Origin: an uncultured Geobacteraceae bacterium
Lineage (GTDB): Bacteria > Desulfobacterota > Desulfuromonadia > Geobacterales > Pseudopelobacteraceae
Length of the DNA: 64,000 bases
Direction of reading: 5' to 3'
NCBI GenBank assembly: GCA_903845365.1
Contig: CAIMXI010000315.1
Span: 1 to 64,000, forward strand
Shown: positions 28,206-39,712 of the stretch, one piece after another
Position numbering within the stretch: position 1 is the first letter of the stretch
How the letters are laid out: every line of letters starts with the position of its first letter
Program-made: the position numbers and the translations under genes
Notes under the pieces: generated by a model
Databases searched by the model: none
Told to the model about the DNA's origin: nothing
The model's input: only the letters and a program-made list of their open reading frames with translations

Positions 28206-29279
28206 TCATCCCTGATTTTTCTCATAAATACCGAGCATACTATCCTTAACCGCATCGAATGCGGCAAGTACCCTGGGATCAAAATGCTGAGGCATGGTTC
28301 GACCGTCGCCATTCAAAAGGATCGAGCAGGTTTTGGCATGATCAAAAGATGGTTTATATACCCTGGTGTTACGCAGTGCGTCATATTGATCGACCAGCAT
28401 GACGATTCGTCCCTCCAGCGGTATTTCTTCGCCCTTCAAACCAGCCGGGTAGCCACCGCCATCCCATCGTTCATGGTGCGTCGCTGCAATAACAGCCCCC
28501 ATTTGGAGCATTTTGTGAGGAGACCCCTTCAGAATGCTCTCGCCTACTGTGGTGTGCCGCTTGATGACAGCAAACTCCTCTGCTGTCAGCGCAGCCGGTT
28601 TCAAAAGGATTGAATCGGGTATACCGATTTTGCCGATGTCGTGCATGGCACTTGCCACCAGAATGTCGTCGACAAAAACGTCATCCATCTTCAGGTGACG
28701 AGCAATACACTTGGCATACATACCGACCCGCGCAATATGCCGACCGGTATCTTCATCGCGAAGCTCAGCAGCGGTAGTCAGTCGTTCAATAATTTCTCTG
28801 CTCATCTGGGTGATTTCACCCAGCGCTTTATTGAGTTCAGCCGTCCTTATCTCAACCGTGCGCTCCAACTCCTCTTTGTAGTTTTTTTCCATCTGAGTCA
28901 GACGCTTGAAATTGATTCCTTTTTCAACGGTATGTATCAGGGCCGGTGGGCGGTACGGCTTGATAATAAAGTCAAACGCCCCCTTCTGAATAGCTCTGAC
29001 CGCAACATCAAGGTCAGCATACGCCGTCATCAGGACTACCGGCGTTTCCTTGTCAAGAAAACGAATTTTTTCCAATAATTCGAGCCCGTCCATAATCGGC
29101 ATATTGATATCGGTCAGTACCAGATCGACAGGTTCTAGAACAAACTGCCTTACCGCTTCATGCCCGCTTGAAAAGGCTCGCACCGAAAACCCGAATTCGG
29201 TCAAAAGCGTTGTGACACTCTCAAGAACAAAACGATCATCATCGACGACGAATATTTTACCACCGCTATTATTACTCAT
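28206..29279 (-). CDS. Response regulator with HD-GYP phosphodiesterase domain
   Basis: Starting at the ATG that overlaps the kinase stop (ATGAGTAA), the 357-residue protein has a receiver domain with phospho-acceptor D57 (VLTDINMP) and acidic pocket VVDDD at 11-15. After a helical linker comes an HD-GYP domain with HDIGKIGIP, HHERWDGGGYP and VDQYDAL. HD-GYP proteins hydrolyse c-di-GMP. Translational coupling to the hybrid kinase makes the two a likely pair. The HD signature is intact, so activity is expected. The output process is unknown; motility or biofilm is usual. Confidence 0.92.
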   Translation of the reverse strand: MSNNSGGKIFVVDDDRFVLESVTTLLTEFGFSVRAFSSGHEAVRQFVLEPVDLVLTDINMPIMDGLELLEKIRFLDKETPVVLMTAYADLDVAVRAIQKGAFDFIIKPYRPPALIHTVEKGINFKRLTQMEKNYKEELERTVEIRTAELNKALGEITQMSREIIERLTTAAELRDEDTGRHIARVGMYAKCIARHLKMDDVFVDDILVASAMHDIGKIGIPDSILLKPAALTAEEFAVIKRHTTVGESILKGSPHKMLQMGAVIAATHHERWDGGGYPAGLKGEEIPLEGRIVMLVDQYDALRNTRVYKPSFDHAKTCSILLNGDGRTMPQHFDPRVLAAFDAVKDSMLGIYEKNQG

Positions 29280-32200
29280 TACCCAGCACCCCACGGATTT
29301 TCATCAGCAGATCCTTCGGAGTAAATGGCTTGGCCAGAAAATTCAGCCCCCCCTCCATTACTCCCTGAGCAGCCACAACGTCCCTGTCGTAACCACTGCA
29401 AAACAGAACAGGGGTGTTTGGCGCATCACTTTGCATTGCTTTATATACTTCCATACCGTTCATTTTCGGCATGATTACATCAAGGATAACCAGAGTAATC
29501 CTTTCTCTCTGTTCACGGAACTTCTCCAAGGCATCTTCACCATCTACCGCCACAATGACGGAGTAGCCGAATTCTTCCAGCAACTCTCTACAGAGAGTAA
29601 GCGCCTCCTTATCGTCTTCAGCCAGCAGAACACAATCTCTGCCTTCAACATGAGCCTTCTGCTCCTCAACTTTTTCCACAATAATTTCAGGAGCAGAACT
29701 GAGCAGTGGCAGATATATCCGAAAAACTGTGCCTTGGCCGACGGTACTGTGGCAGGTAGTATAACCGTTATGCTCTTTGATAATACCGTAGACAATTGCC
29801 AGCCCTAAACCGGTTCCCTTGCCGATCTCTTTGGTCGTATAAAACGGTTCAAAGATATGCTTCAGATCTTCTTCATCAATGCCCTCACCGTTGTCTCGGC
29901 AGGTAAAAAGAACATAACGTCCCGGTTTGCCGAACCCTTTATTAAGAACAAAAGCAGAGTCAATTGTTATCGTTTCCGTGGTGATGACGATAGAGCCGCC
30001 AAGCGGCATCGCATCACGGGCGTTGGTTGTAATGTTCATCAGTACCTGTTCAATGCGGCCACTGTCGGCCGAAATAGAAAGTGTCTGTGGATCAAGTTGG
30101 ATATCAAGATGAATATCTTCGCTGATAAGGCGCAGTAACAGTTGATGGACGCGTTTGATTATTTCATTCAGGTCTACAGTAACCCGCTGAGAAGTCTGCT
30201 TGCGACTGAACGCCAGCAAACCCTGGGTCAGCGATGCGCCACGTTCAGCGGTGGCTGTTATCTGCTCGGCATTTTTTCTCAGTGGACTTTCGTCCGGTAA
30301 TTTAAGCTGAATTATGGTGGCATAGCCTACAATTGCGGTCAGTATGTTGTTGAAATCGTGAGCAATACCGCCAGCCAACTGGCCGATCGCATCCATTTTC
30401 TGGGAATGCTGCAACTGCGACTCTAACTGTTTTCGATCGGTAATATCTTCCTTAATGGCGATATAATGAGTGATCAAACCGTTATCATCGCGAATCGGGG
30501 AGATGAGCGCCTGCTCCCAGTAAAGTTCGCCATTTTTTTTGCGGTTATGGAACTCGCCGCGCCATTCCCCTCCGGAAGCTATTGTCTGCCATAATGTCCG
30601 GTACTGCTCGGTGGCGGTTTCGCCAGTTTTAAGAATACTTGGATTCTGGCCGACAACTTCTGCGAAACTATAGCCGGTCAAACGGCTAAAATGGGGGTTG
30701 ACGTACTCGATGTTCCCAAAAGTATCAGTAATAACGATCGAAGCCGGATTCTGTTCAACTGCAACCGAAAGCTTCCGCAGGTTTTCTTCCACCCGTTTCC
30801 GCTCCGATAATTCACGTTGCGATTCCTCGTTGAGCCGCGCATTTTCGAGTGCCAGCGAGGCCAATTCCCCAAATTGCTCCAGTGCCTGCATCTGCTGCTC
30901 GCTAAAAAATGCGCCACTTTCCAGGAAAACCAGGCCGAGTACTCCGAACACTTCATCGCCGACTTTGATAGGTACGCCAGCCATGGCGTGCAGGATGTTG
31001 CGATCAGGCGCTGGCAGGCGCCCCCCCCAGAGATTGTAATCTGCGATACTGAGAGGCTTACCCGATACCCATACTTTACCGCAGATCCCATCTCCGGGAC
31101 GGATCGGGTCACTAGAGAGTGATTCATAAATCCCGCTCCGATACCACATATCCATCTCCGTCTTGGCTGAATTCACCAGATAGAGAAAGCAGTGCTCCGT
31201 CCCAACCAGTCTGCCGGCACGGAGTACTATCGCCTGGAGGACGCTGGCGACATCAAGCCCTGAAATCAACCCAAGCGTGGTTTCGTGGAGCGCCTGCAGG
31301 TATTCGTTCTGGCGGTGCAGCAACTCATCGGCGCGAACATGTTTTTCGAGTTCCTTTTCGAGCAGCAGGCGTTGCTGGTCTGTTTCACGGACAAGATCAT
31401 TAAAAGCCTGGCTCAAAATCGTAATTTCCGTCTCCCCGCTAACTGCGAATATTCGATCGTCACCGCCTGTCTTGCCAGGCAGATTTTCAACATGGCTTGC
31501 AAGCTGGAGAATCGGGTCGGTGAGGCGCTTGAGATAGTGGCGCATAAACAAAAAAATCGCCAGCACAAGTAAAGGAATGACAACCAAAAAAATACTTCTT
31601 ATCTGGTATACCGGCTGGTAAGCTTCAGCCAGGGGGAAATTTGCACCGATTATCCACTCTTTTGCTTTCAATCGTTTGAACGTTGTCAGGGTGTGCAAGC
31701 CCCGGGAATTGACGGTTTCCCCCGTGCCCTCAAAACCATTTATGGCTCGATCCAACAGAAGATTGGCGCCAACCGGAATATCCTGCTTCAAGATCCTGTT
31801 TTTATCCGGATGTACGATCATCATCCGCTTTGTATCTAAGAGAAACAGATAGCCGGTACGACCTATCTTACGCTTGCTGACCCCCTCCAGGAAATTTTTC
31901 CCCATCAGATCGAGACTGCCGGAAAGCACTGCCAATACGTTGCCATTTGAATCCAAAATCGGAGCGGTCAACATGACAACTGGTTTACCGTGAGATTGGG
32001 AAGAGATAAAGGGGTCTGATATAAGAGGAATTTTGGTAGCAATGGTAATTTTAAGATAATCCCGGTAGGAAAAATCCTTACCGACGCGCGAAAGCCCCAA
32101 AGGTATCTCGGCAACAATTCGGCTTTTTGCGTCGAACAAAAAAATGCCGTTGTCAAAATATTCGGCAAGTTCCGTTCGCTCCTGCAGGAATTTTAAAGCC

Positions 32201-32475
32201 TCATCCGGATTGGAAATCAGGGAAGGCGATATTTTTTTAGCAAGCAGAAGTAGCTGCTTCTGGGCAAGCATAAGTTCCCGATCAATTCCTTCTGCCACTA
32301 TTGATACAACCTGAGACTGCTGATTGGAAATGGATTCCTTTAGGTATCCCTGCAACAGTTGCTGCATCAAAAACAACAGGCAAAAGAGCGAGATCGCAAC
32401 GGTCAAAGGAAAAAACAGAGTAGCTTTTAATTTCATGGTAAATCGAGGCATGAGCAGACCTGTTCCGTGATCCAT
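29272..32475 (-). CDS. Hybrid sensor histidine kinase (Cache-GAF-PAS-HisKA-HATPase-REC)
   Basis: The protein has about 1,060 residues. Domains in order: TM1 near the N-terminus; a periplasmic Cache-type sensor (FSYRDYLKIT, PFISSQSHGKPVVMLTAPI, KIGRTGYLFLLD); TM2 near 290-313; a HAMP-like linker; GAF (about 400-545); PAS/PAC (SIVITDTFGNIEYVN); HisKA with the phospho-His in GGIAHDFNNIL; HATPase (GKGTGLGLAIVYGI); and a C-terminal receiver (VILDVIMP). The start is uncertain: MDHGTG at 32475, MPRFTM at 32451 and MKLKAT at 32436 all lack a strong ribosome site. The signal may be a small organic molecule. It overlaps its HD-GYP regulator gene. Confidence 0.9.
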   Translation of the reverse strand: MDHGTGLLMPRFTMKLKATLFFPLTVAISLFCLLFLMQQLLQGYLKESISNQQSQVVSIVAEGIDRELMLAQKQLLLLAKKISPSLISNPDEALKFLQERTELAEYFDNGIFLFDAKSRIVAEIPLGLSRVGKDFSYRDYLKITIATKIPLISDPFISSQSHGKPVVMLTAPILDSNGNVLAVLSGSLDLMGKNFLEGVSKRKIGRTGYLFLLDTKRMMIVHPDKNRILKQDIPVGANLLLDRAINGFEGTGETVNSRGLHTLTTFKRLKAKEWIIGANFPLAEAYQPVYQIRSIFLVVIPLLVLAIFLFMRHYLKRLTDPILQLASHVENLPGKTGGDDRIFAVSGETEITILSQAFNDLVRETDQQRLLLEKELEKHVRADELLHRQNEYLQALHETTLGLISGLDVASVLQAIVLRAGRLVGTEHCFLYLVNSAKTEMDMWYRSGIYESLSSDPIRPGDGICGKVWVSGKPLSIADYNLWGGRLPAPDRNILHAMAGVPIKVGDEVFGVLGLVFLESGAFFSEQQMQALEQFGELASLALENARLNEESQRELSERKRVEENLRKLSVAVEQNPASIVITDTFGNIEYVNPHFSRLTGYSFAEVVGQNPSILKTGETATEQYRTLWQTIASGGEWRGEFHNRKKNGELYWEQALISPIRDDNGLITHYIAIKEDITDRKQLESQLQHSQKMDAIGQLAGGIAHDFNNILTAIVGYATIIQLKLPDESPLRKNAEQITATAERGASLTQGLLAFSRKQTSQRVTVDLNEIIKRVHQLLLRLISEDIHLDIQLDPQTLSISADSGRIEQVLMNITTNARDAMPLGGSIVITTETITIDSAFVLNKGFGKPGRYVLFTCRDNGEGIDEEDLKHIFEPFYTTKEIGKGTGLGLAIVYGIIKEHNGYTTCHSTVGQGTVFRIYLPLLSSAPEIIVEKVEEQKAHVEGRDCVLLAEDDKEALTLCRELLEEFGYSVIVAVDGEDALEKFREQRERITLVILDVIMPKMNGMEVYKAMQSDAPNTPVLFCSGYDRDVVAAQGVMEGGLNFLAKPFTPKDLLMKIRGVLGNE

Positions 32476-32601
32476 CTGGTATATTCGATCCGGACAATAT
32501 CATATATTTTGAAAATTGCTTATATCAAATTTTGCGTCGGCAATAATTTTCACACTTACAGTTTCTATCGCATCACACAGTCTGTTTTCACTAACTTTTA
32601 T

Positions 32602-32631
32602 TTGGACAAGAGCCGCCCCATACAGTAATAT
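32602..32631 (+). promoter_or_regulatory. Possible promoter of murA
   Basis: TTGGAC (32602-32607), an 18-bp spacer and TAATAT (32626-32631) lie 34 bp before the murA start. It is a moderate sigma-70 match only. Confidence 0.35.
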
Positions 32632-32664
32632 GCAGAAATTTATCGGGATAAAAGGAGTTCATCG

Positions 32665-33918
32665 GTGGATAAGCTCATAATTGAAGGTGGAAAAAAACTT
32701 AAGGGCGACGTTACTGTCAGCGGTTCCAAAAACGCCTCGCTCCCAATTTTTGTTGCAACAATCCTGGCCCCCGGCATAAACCAGATAAGTAATGTACCCT
32801 TTCTACGCGACATCAACACCACCATCAAGGTACTGGAATCACTTGGCGCAGACGTCAAAGGCAAGGGCGATGTTGTCCGGATTGACACAACAAACATCTC
32901 CAGCCATGAAGCGACCTACGATCTGGTGAAAACCATGCGTGCCTCGGTATTGGTACTTGGCCCGCTACTGGCTCGTTTCGGTAAGGCGCGGGTGTCACTC
33001 CCCGGCGGCTGCGCCATCGGAGCCAGGCCGATTAACCTGCATCTCAAAGGATTGCAGGCGCTCGGCGCCGAAATAGTTCTGGAACATGGCTATGTTGAGG
33101 CGCGCTGTAAGCGACTGAAAGGGGCGCGTATAAACTTTGACGTTTCAACCGTGGGGGGAACTGAACATCTGATGATGGCGGCCGCCACCGCCAAAGGCGA
33201 CACGGTACTGGAAAACTCGGCACGCGAACCGGAGATCGTCGATCTAGCCAACTTTCTGAACTTCATGGGGGCAAAGATCGAAGGAGCCGGCACCGATACG
33301 ATAAACATCCATGGGGTCTCTGAACTCTCTGCCGCCAACTATGAAGTCATGCCGGATCGCATCGAAGCCGGCACCTTTATGATAGCCGCCGCAATGACAG
33401 GTGGTGATATAAAAATCCGCCGCATGAAGCTGGAGCACCTTGATGCACTAACGTTCAAGATGCAGGATGCCGGAGTCGAAATAACCAGTCGTGATGGTGT
33501 TGTTCGGGTCAAGGGGCCGAAGAAAATCGGCAGCCTCAACATTAAAACCCGCCCCTACCCCGGCTTTCCAACCGACATGCAGGCTCAATTCATGGCGATG
33601 ATGTGTGTCGCCGACGGTGCCAGTGTTATTTCGGAGAATATTTTTGAGAACCGTTTCATGCACGTTTCCGAACTGCAGCGCTTCGGCGCCGACATCACCG
33701 TTGCAGGAAGCACCGCCACGGTCAAAGGGGTAAAAAAGCTCTCCGGAGCTCCGGTTATGGCCACCGATTTGCGCGCATCAGCGTCACTTATTCTGGCTGG
33801 ACTCGCGGCGGAAGGAACGACAGAAATCACCCGCATCTACCATCTTGACCGAGGTTACGAAGCGATCGAAAAAAAGCTGGCCGCACTTGGCGCTAATATC
33901 TTGAGAGTAAAAGAATGA
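32665..33918 (+). CDS. murA: UDP-N-acetylglucosamine 1-carboxyvinyltransferase
   Basis: The 417-residue protein starts at a GTG ([16 protein letters not shown]) preceded by AAAAGGAG. SGSKNA and the catalytic loop [10 protein letters not shown] (active-site Cys, the fosfomycin target) are present, as are the later [11 protein letters not shown] and [11 protein letters not shown] segments. It commits UDP-GlcNAc to peptidoglycan synthesis in the cytoplasm. Its last four bases overlap hisG (ATGA), so it heads the histidine gene run. Confidence 0.97.
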   Translation: MDKLIIEGGKKLKGDVTVSGSKNASLPIFVATILAPGINQISNVPFLRDINTTIKVLESLGADVKGKGDVVRIDTTNISSHEATYDLVKTMRASVLVLGPLLARFGKARVSLPGGCAIGARPINLHLKGLQALGAEIVLEHGYVEARCKRLKGARINFDVSTVGGTEHLMMAAATAKGDTVLENSAREPEIVDLANFLNFMGAKIEGAGTDTINIHGVSELSAANYEVMPDRIEAGTFMIAAAMTGGDIKIRRMKLEHLDALTFKMQDAGVEITSRDGVVRVKGPKKIGSLNIKTRPYPGFPTDMQAQFMAMMCVADGASVISENIFENRFMHVSELQRFGADITVAGSTATVKGVKKLSGAPVMATDLRASASLILAGLAAEGTTEITRIYHLDRGYEAIEKKLAALGANILRVKE

Positions 33919-34565
33919 ACGATTTTATTACAATAGCGATTCCGAAGGGGCGAATCCTGGAAGAATCGGTGGAGATGTTCGGGCAGATCGGCATTGACTG
34001 CCGCGAACTGCTCTCCGACTCCCGCAAGCTCATTTTTGAAAATCTGGAACAACGGATGCGCTATATGATTGTACGAGCGACAGACGTTCCCACATATGTG
34101 GAATACGGCAGCGCCGACCTTGGCATTGTCGGCAAGGACACTCTGCTGGAACAGTGCAAGGATGTCTATGAGCCGCTTGACCTGAAATTCGGCTACTGCC
34201 GTATGATGGTTGCCGAGCCGGCCAATCGGTCAGAGACAGTTGATCCCTCCGGCTGGTCACATATTCGAATTGCGACTAAATACCCGCGAGTTACGGAAAA
34301 TTATTTTGCCTCAAAAGGTGTGCAGGTAGAAATCATCAAACTGTATGGTTCAATAGAGCTGGCACCGCTGGTCGGTCTCTCTGACCGGATTGTAGATCTC
34401 GTTTCAACTGGAGAGACAATGCGGCAAAATGGCCTCGTCGAGGTTGAAACCATCGCCGAAATTACGACCCGTCTCATCGTTAACCGAGCGAGTCTGAAAA
34501 CAAAGAACGCGCACATTTCTCACATAATTCAGGGTCTGGAGCGGTTGCTTCAGATCAAAGTGTAG
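33915..34565 (+). CDS. hisG: ATP phosphoribosyltransferase, short form
   Basis: The 216-residue product begins with [14 protein letters not shown] and contains [14 protein letters not shown] and [14 protein letters not shown], the PRPP-binding region. The length is that of HisG-S, which lacks the C-terminal regulatory ACT-like domain and works with HisZ. This is a normal form, not a truncation. It catalyses the first step of histidine synthesis. HisZ is not in the window. Confidence 0.96.
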   Translation: MNDFITIAIPKGRILEESVEMFGQIGIDCRELLSDSRKLIFENLEQRMRYMIVRATDVPTYVEYGSADLGIVGKDTLLEQCKDVYEPLDLKFGYCRMMVAEPANRSETVDPSGWSHIRIATKYPRVTENYFASKGVQVEIIKLYGSIELAPLVGLSDRIVDLVSTGETMRQNGLVEVETIAEITTRLIVNRASLKTKNAHISHIIQGLERLLQIKV

Positions 34566-34807
34566 GTGCAGCTCAATTGCTCTTGAAACCGGAACCAAAC
34601 AAAACCTTAATAGAACGCGGAAAAAACGGATTTAACGGATAAAAGCGGATAAGGCTAAATACATAAAGCTTTCAAATCCGTCTTAATCCGTTCAATCAGA
34701 TTTGATCCGTGTTCCATGATTTATGATTTAAATATTGTTCTTGAATTCATACAAAATAAAGTTGAAACATGTTCTGAAACGCCTGTAACCCTTATAAGGA
34801 CGCCACT
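34566..34807. other. Intergenic repeat-like region between hisG and hisD
   Basis: About 240 bp hold an imperfect inverted arrangement of GGAT/ATCC words: AACGGATTTAACGGAT near 34626 against AATCCGTCTTAATCCGTT near 34675-34692, with another GATCCGTG after it. It resembles the dispersed GGATAAA/ATCCGC repeats around the ABC exporter and may be a diverged member. No gene is seen. Confidence 0.5.
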
Positions 34808-36112
34808 ATGCTTTTTCTTAATATCAACGATTCCGGTTTTGACCAGAAATTTGCCGCCATTCTTGCGCGCGGTGAAGAGAGTGGTCGCGAAGTAGAGCTG
34901 GTCGTGCTTGATATTATTGCCGATGTCCGGACGCGTGGTGATGAGGCTGTGCTGGAGCTGAGCCGTCGTTTTGACCGTGTGAGAGCTGAATCGGTAGCCG
35001 ATTTGGAAGTTACTGCTGCCGAGATTGAAGCGGCTTTTGCCCTTGTTTCAGCAGACGATATTGACGCGCTCCGACTCGCAGTGACGCGCGTCACCCGTTT
35101 CCATGAGAAGCAGAAGCAGCAGACATGGATTTCCACTGAGGAACCGGACATCATGCTGGGGCAGAAGGTCACACCACTGTCACGGGTAGGAATCTACGTT
35201 CCGGGGGGCAAAGCCAGCTACCCGAGCAGCGTGATTATGAACGCCGTTCCGGCCCGCGTGGCAGGAGTTGGCGAAATCATCATGGTAGCGCCCTCCCCTG
35301 GCGGCGAAATCAGCCCATCTGTTCTGGTGGCGGCAACTCTCTCAGGTGTTGACCGAATTTTTCGGATCGGCGGAGCACAGGCAGTCGCTGCTCTGGCATA
35401 CGGGACAGCAACAATTCCGCGCGTTGACAAGATAACAGGACCTGGCAACATTTATGTTGCTACCGCCAAAAAGCTGGTATTCGGGCAGGTCGGCATCGAT
35501 ATGATTGCAGGACCAAGTGAAATTCTGGTAATTAATGACGGCAGCGGCAATCCAGCCCATGTTGCAGCGGATCTCCTCTCTCAAGCGGAGCATGATGAGC
35601 TGGCGTCATCGATTCTGATAACAACCGACCGGATTTTTGCAGAAAAAGTTGCGGCAGAGGTGGAACAGCAGCTTACCGCACTTGCCCGCGAAACAATTGC
35701 CAGGGCATCATGGGAAAAATATGGCGCGATTATTGTGGCAGACACTCTGGCCGAGGTAATCGCGTTCTCGAACCGCATCGCACCGGAGCATCTGGAGCTG
35801 GCTGTGGCCGATCCGTTTGCCATCCTGTCACAAATAACAAACGCCGGCGCAATATTCATGGGACACTGGACACCGGAGGCGGCGGGAGATTATCTCGCCG
35901 GCCCGAATCACACCCTGCCGACCGGTGGTACATCCCGTTTTTTCTCGCCGCTCTCGGTGGATGACTTTGTCAAAAAATCTTCGATCGTCTATTTTTCGAA
36001 GGGCGGCCTGAAGCGACTCGGAAATGACATCATAAGGATCGCCGAATTGGAAGGTTTGGAAGCACATGGCAAGTCGGTAAAAGTGCGGCTTGAAGATATT
36101 GAAACGAAATAA
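34808..36112 (+). CDS. hisD: Histidinol dehydrogenase
   Basis: The 434-residue protein contains GIYVPGGKASYPSSV, the NAD-binding region FRIGGAQAVAALAYGT, KITGPGNIYVATAK, DMIAGPSE and LLSQAEHD, with the conserved zinc and catalytic His residues in place (HTLPTGG near the end). It performs the last two oxidations in histidine synthesis. An ATAAGGACGCC ribosome site precedes the ATG. It is separated from hisC by a pilQ gene. Confidence 0.97.
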   Translation: MLFLNINDSGFDQKFAAILARGEESGREVELVVLDIIADVRTRGDEAVLELSRRFDRVRAESVADLEVTAAEIEAAFALVSADDIDALRLAVTRVTRFHEKQKQQTWISTEEPDIMLGQKVTPLSRVGIYVPGGKASYPSSVIMNAVPARVAGVGEIIMVAPSPGGEISPSVLVAATLSGVDRIFRIGGAQAVAALAYGTATIPRVDKITGPGNIYVATAKKLVFGQVGIDMIAGPSEILVINDGSGNPAHVAADLLSQAEHDELASSILITTDRIFAEKVAAEVEQQLTALARETIARASWEKYGAIIVADTLAEVIAFSNRIAPEHLELAVADPFAILSQITNAGAIFMGHWTPEAAGDYLAGPNHTLPTGGTSRFFSPLSVDDFVKKSSIVYFSKGGLKRLGNDIIRIAELEGLEAHGKSVKVRLEDIETK

Positions 36113-36164
36113 GCCAGAGCTTTAAAGTGACACCTAATCTAATTTACAAACATCAGGGGGGGTT

Positions 36165-38621
36165 GTGATAATAGCGCATAAGGCACGGCTATGCTTCTTT
36201 GTACTGACTTTTATCTGTGTGTCGTACAATCTTCACGCGGAAGAGATTCCTTCAGATTCCTCTGCGCTCCCGGCCGAAAACATCTCTTCTGCGGCAAGAG
36301 AGATCAGTAGGCTATCGATTCAGGATATCGTCTTTGATAACAGTGTGTTACGAGTATTAGCGGATGGGAAACTGCCGGAATTTTCCTCCATACACCTCAG
36401 CAAACCCGCCCGACTTGTCATAGACTTGCCAGGAGTATCCAACCAGTTGAGTAACCAGATTTATAAGAGCGAAGCCGGGCTTTTTTCTTCTGTAAATGTG
36501 GTTTCGTATAGCGACAAACTCAGGCTGATTATTGAGTTTAAGAAAAATACCGTATTCTTTGATGCCAGGATTGATTCGACTCCAACCGGTTTGGTAATAA
36601 ACATTTCAGAAGGAGATAAACCGGTCGCTGTAGCAAAGAAAACGCCGTACATTTCGCCTGTCACCCAGAATGATACTGCAGTCAGTCGTGCAAAACCTAA
36701 AGTAGATGGTGCCGTAACTTCTCAAGGCCATGTTGCATCTGTAAAGGTTGACCATAACCCCGAAACAACTAGAGTAAAATTAAATATTTCCGGTAATTGT
36801 TCAATTTCTGACCCAGAGATTGTTCTAAACGGGATTTCAGTATCTTTTGGCGAATGCATCGTTCCAACCAACTGGCAGGGAAATGTTGATACGGCAAATA
36901 GTAATCCTGTTATCAAATCGGTCACACTCTTTCCGGGAAATATCAGCAAAAATGTTGAAGCTGGAATGCTTATCGAATTGAGTCAGCAAACCAGGTTCAG
37001 TTTTTCAAAGGATAAACAGAGCCTGCTTATTAGCCTGGATATGGCCGGCGCTTCATCGGTATCATCACCAGCCATCTCCAGGGACACTTCAGAAAAAAAA
37101 TCTGCAACACCTTCTCTGTCGCTTTCTGCCGCTTCGAATGATTCGAAACCTGGTACAAAAGCTTTTTCAGGAAAAAAGGTTACGATGGAATTTGATAATG
37201 CAGATTTACGACAAATTTTCCGTCTACTTGGCGAAGTGAGTGGGGATAACATTATTATCGGAGATGATGTTAAAGGGAGCTATACCATTAAACTCAAAGA
37301 GGTGCCGTGGGATCAGGCACTTGAAATGATCTTGGTAAACAATAATTTAGAGATAGCTCGATATGGTAATGTTATTGAAATCATTACTTATGATAAAATT
37401 AAAAAGCGTAGAGATCAATCACTGGAAAAACAAAAACAGCTTTTTGAGCAAAAGCGCGAAGAAGCAAGAATGAGAACCATTGGGCTGGCTGAAGAAAATA
37501 AATCCGACGAAGTTGTAACCGCACAGTGCCAGGTTCAGAACGCAACGGCTGCAGACATTCTCCCAGCACTTAAACTCTTATTGTCAAAATATCAGACCAT
37601 GGCAACTTCCAACGTGTCTGTAAGCACATCAAAAACTGATGCAAATGTAACCCCGCAAACAGGTGGAATAGCTGGTAGCGGAGGTTTATCGGGGGAGGCT
37701 ACCTTCGATAAATCTACGACGCGCCAATCTCAAAGCGTCTACAAAGCGGAATATGGTGAAATGTTTCCTGAAACAAATACTAACACCATCATAATTAATG
37801 ACAGATTGGATATCATACGGAAGGCAGAAACAATAATTTCCGCATTAGATGTTGCAAAAAAACAGGTTTTGATCGAGGCCAGGCTGATTGAGGCTTCTAC
37901 TTCTTTTACAAAGGAACTTGGTATTCAATGGGGGTCGCATTATCGGGATGGGAGCGCCTCTCTGCTTGGAATTAATTCACTGGATACCGGCTTCGGCGGG
38001 ATAGCAAGTACTGCCCCGCAAAGCGGCACTTTTGGCCCAGGAATGTCCACTGGGATTTCATTTGGCACTTTGGCAAGCACTGTCAGGCTGGATGCACGCC
38101 TATCGGCTGCAGCTTCCCTGGGGACAGTAAAAATAATCTCCAGCCCAAAAGTAGTAACCAGTTATGGTGTAACAGCCACTATTACTCAAGGGCAACAAAT
38201 TCCATACACTTCGTCTTCAGGAAGTCCCCCTCAAGTTGAAACAAAATTTATTTTGGCAGCGCTTAAACTAGACGTTACCCCAAAAATCACCCCTTCAGGC
38301 AACGTTTTACTGGATCTTAAGATCAGCAATGATTCTGCAGGGACAGGCAGTCCACCGCCTATTAATACAAAGCAGGCAATGACTCAACTCACCATCCCTA
38401 ATAATGAAACTGCGGTTATTGGGGGTATAATGACAAATTCAGAAACTGATTTTGATCAAGGAGTGCCCTTCTTAATGGATATTCCGTTTTTAGGAAACCT
38501 GTTCAAATCCAAGTCTTCTACTAAAGTGCAAACAGAAATGCTCATTTTTTTAACGCCACGGTTATTAGACTTTAGCCAAAATACATCCATCACTAAAACA
38601 GAATGTAAAATAATAAGGTAG
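36165..38621 (+). CDS. pilQ: Type IV pilus secretin PilQ
   Basis: The start is a GTG after a GGGGGGTT site, with a signal peptide ([19 protein letters not shown]). Order: two AMIN domains (about residues 45-155 and 185-295), a Ser-rich linker, an STN/N0 domain ([19 protein letters not shown], about 337-415), an N1-type domain ending [14 protein letters not shown], and the secretin core ([11 protein letters not shown] to [12 protein letters not shown]). It forms the outer-membrane pore for type IV pili. The gene interrupts the histidine cluster and is visibly more AT-rich than hisD and hisC. No pilM-P genes adjoin, so it may be a second, transferred copy. Confidence 0.93.
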   Translation: MIIAHKARLCFFVLTFICVSYNLHAEEIPSDSSALPAENISSAAREISRLSIQDIVFDNSVLRVLADGKLPEFSSIHLSKPARLVIDLPGVSNQLSNQIYKSEAGLFSSVNVVSYSDKLRLIIEFKKNTVFFDARIDSTPTGLVINISEGDKPVAVAKKTPYISPVTQNDTAVSRAKPKVDGAVTSQGHVASVKVDHNPETTRVKLNISGNCSISDPEIVLNGISVSFGECIVPTNWQGNVDTANSNPVIKSVTLFPGNISKNVEAGMLIELSQQTRFSFSKDKQSLLISLDMAGASSVSSPAISRDTSEKKSATPSLSLSAASNDSKPGTKAFSGKKVTMEFDNADLRQIFRLLGEVSGDNIIIGDDVKGSYTIKLKEVPWDQALEMILVNNNLEIARYGNVIEIITYDKIKKRRDQSLEKQKQLFEQKREEARMRTIGLAEENKSDEVVTAQCQVQNATAADILPALKLLLSKYQTMATSNVSVSTSKTDANVTPQTGGIAGSGGLSGEATFDKSTTRQSQSVYKAEYGEMFPETNTNTIIINDRLDIIRKAETIISALDVAKKQVLIEARLIEASTSFTKELGIQWGSHYRDGSASLLGINSLDTGFGGIASTAPQSGTFGPGMSTGISFGTLASTVRLDARLSAAASLGTVKIISSPKVVTSYGVTATITQGQQIPYTSSSGSPPQVETKFILAALKLDVTPKITPSGNVLLDLKISNDSAGTGSPPPINTKQAMTQLTIPNNETAVIGGIMTNSETDFDQGVPFLMDIPFLGNLFKSKSSTKVQTEMLIFLTPRLLDFSQNTSITKTECKIIR

Positions 38622-38644
38622 GCGACAAATGCCCCCATGTAACC

Positions 38645-39697
38645 ATGAACCTGCTTAGACCAAATATCGCATCAATGACCGGCTACGTCCCCGGCTTTCA
38701 GCCGGACGACGTTGCATCGTGGATCAAATTAAATACCAACGAAAACCCATATCCGCCGTCCCCCAAAGTCGTTGAAGCGATTTTGGCAGAGGTTGGAACT
38801 GACGGTGCAGCGCTTCGCACATATCCATCTGCATCGAGCCTGAAATTGCGCGAAGCGGCGGCAGAACTGTACGGCTTTGACCCTTCATGGATCATCATGG
38901 CCAACGGTTCCGACGAACTGCTCAACAATCTGATCAGAGCCTGCGCCGGCGAAGGTCAGGAGGTGGCTTACCTTCACCCGTCCTACTCCTACTACTCCAC
39001 GCTTGCAGAAATTCAGGGGGCGTCGGTTCGCACTTATGGCTTGACCGATTCGTTCAGAATTGAAGCGTTTCCGGAGTATTATCATGGGAAGGTGTTCTTT
39101 TTGACAACCCCTAACTCGCCACTAGGGTTTGCATTTCCGCCGGAATACATTGAAGAGCTGGCACAAAAATGCGGCGGAGTGCTGGTGATTGACGAAGCAT
39201 ATGCCGACTTTGCCGATTGGAATGCTCTCGAACTGGTGAAAAAATACGAAAATGTTGTCGTCACCCGCACACTGTCGAAGAGCTACGCTCTTGCCGGTAT
39301 GCGTCTGGGACTGGCAATCGCCAGACCTGAGATTATCGCAGCACTGGACAGGATCCGCGATCATTACAACCTTGACCGACTGGCACAAGCGGCTTGTGTT
39401 GCGGCACTGAAGGATCAAACTTATTTCCGTGATTCGTGCCGTAGAATCATTGAAACGCGAGAGTGGTTTACCGGAAAGTTAACTGCAAACGGCTATGACG
39501 TAATACCATCGCAGGCGAATTTTGTTTTTGCCTCCCCGCCGGATAAAAACGGGAAAAGGGTATATGATGCTTTATATGAGCGCAAGATTCTGGTGCGACT
39601 CCTCTCCGATCCGCTCCTGGCTCATGGACTCAGAATTTCAATCGGTACCCGGGAAGAGATGGAAAAAACATGTTTCGCTCTGTCGGAAATTGGATAA
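38645..39697 (+). CDS. hisC: Histidinol-phosphate aminotransferase
   Basis: The 350-residue PLP enzyme has [12 protein letters not shown], the NGSDELL segment, TPNSPLGF (usual NPNNPTG variant), VIDEAYADF and [16 protein letters not shown] with the PLP Lys in SKSYAL. It transfers an amino group to imidazole-acetol phosphate. It follows pilQ by 23 bp and precedes hisB by 15 bp. Confidence 0.96.
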   Translation: MNLLRPNIASMTGYVPGFQPDDVASWIKLNTNENPYPPSPKVVEAILAEVGTDGAALRTYPSASSLKLREAAAELYGFDPSWIIMANGSDELLNNLIRACAGEGQEVAYLHPSYSYYSTLAEIQGASVRTYGLTDSFRIEAFPEYYHGKVFFLTTPNSPLGFAFPPEYIEELAQKCGGVLVIDEAYADFADWNALELVKKYENVVVTRTLSKSYALAGMRLGLAIARPEIIAALDRIRDHYNLDRLAQAACVAALKDQTYFRDSCRRIIETREWFTGKLTANGYDVIPSQANFVFASPPDKNGKRVYDALYERKILVRLLSDPLLAHGLRISIGTREEMEKTCFALSEIG

Positions 39698-39712
39698 GTT
39701 AAAGGAGATAGT

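Noticed and set aside
33915-34565. Truncated hisG
   Set aside because: The length and content match the normal short HisG form that pairs with HisZ.
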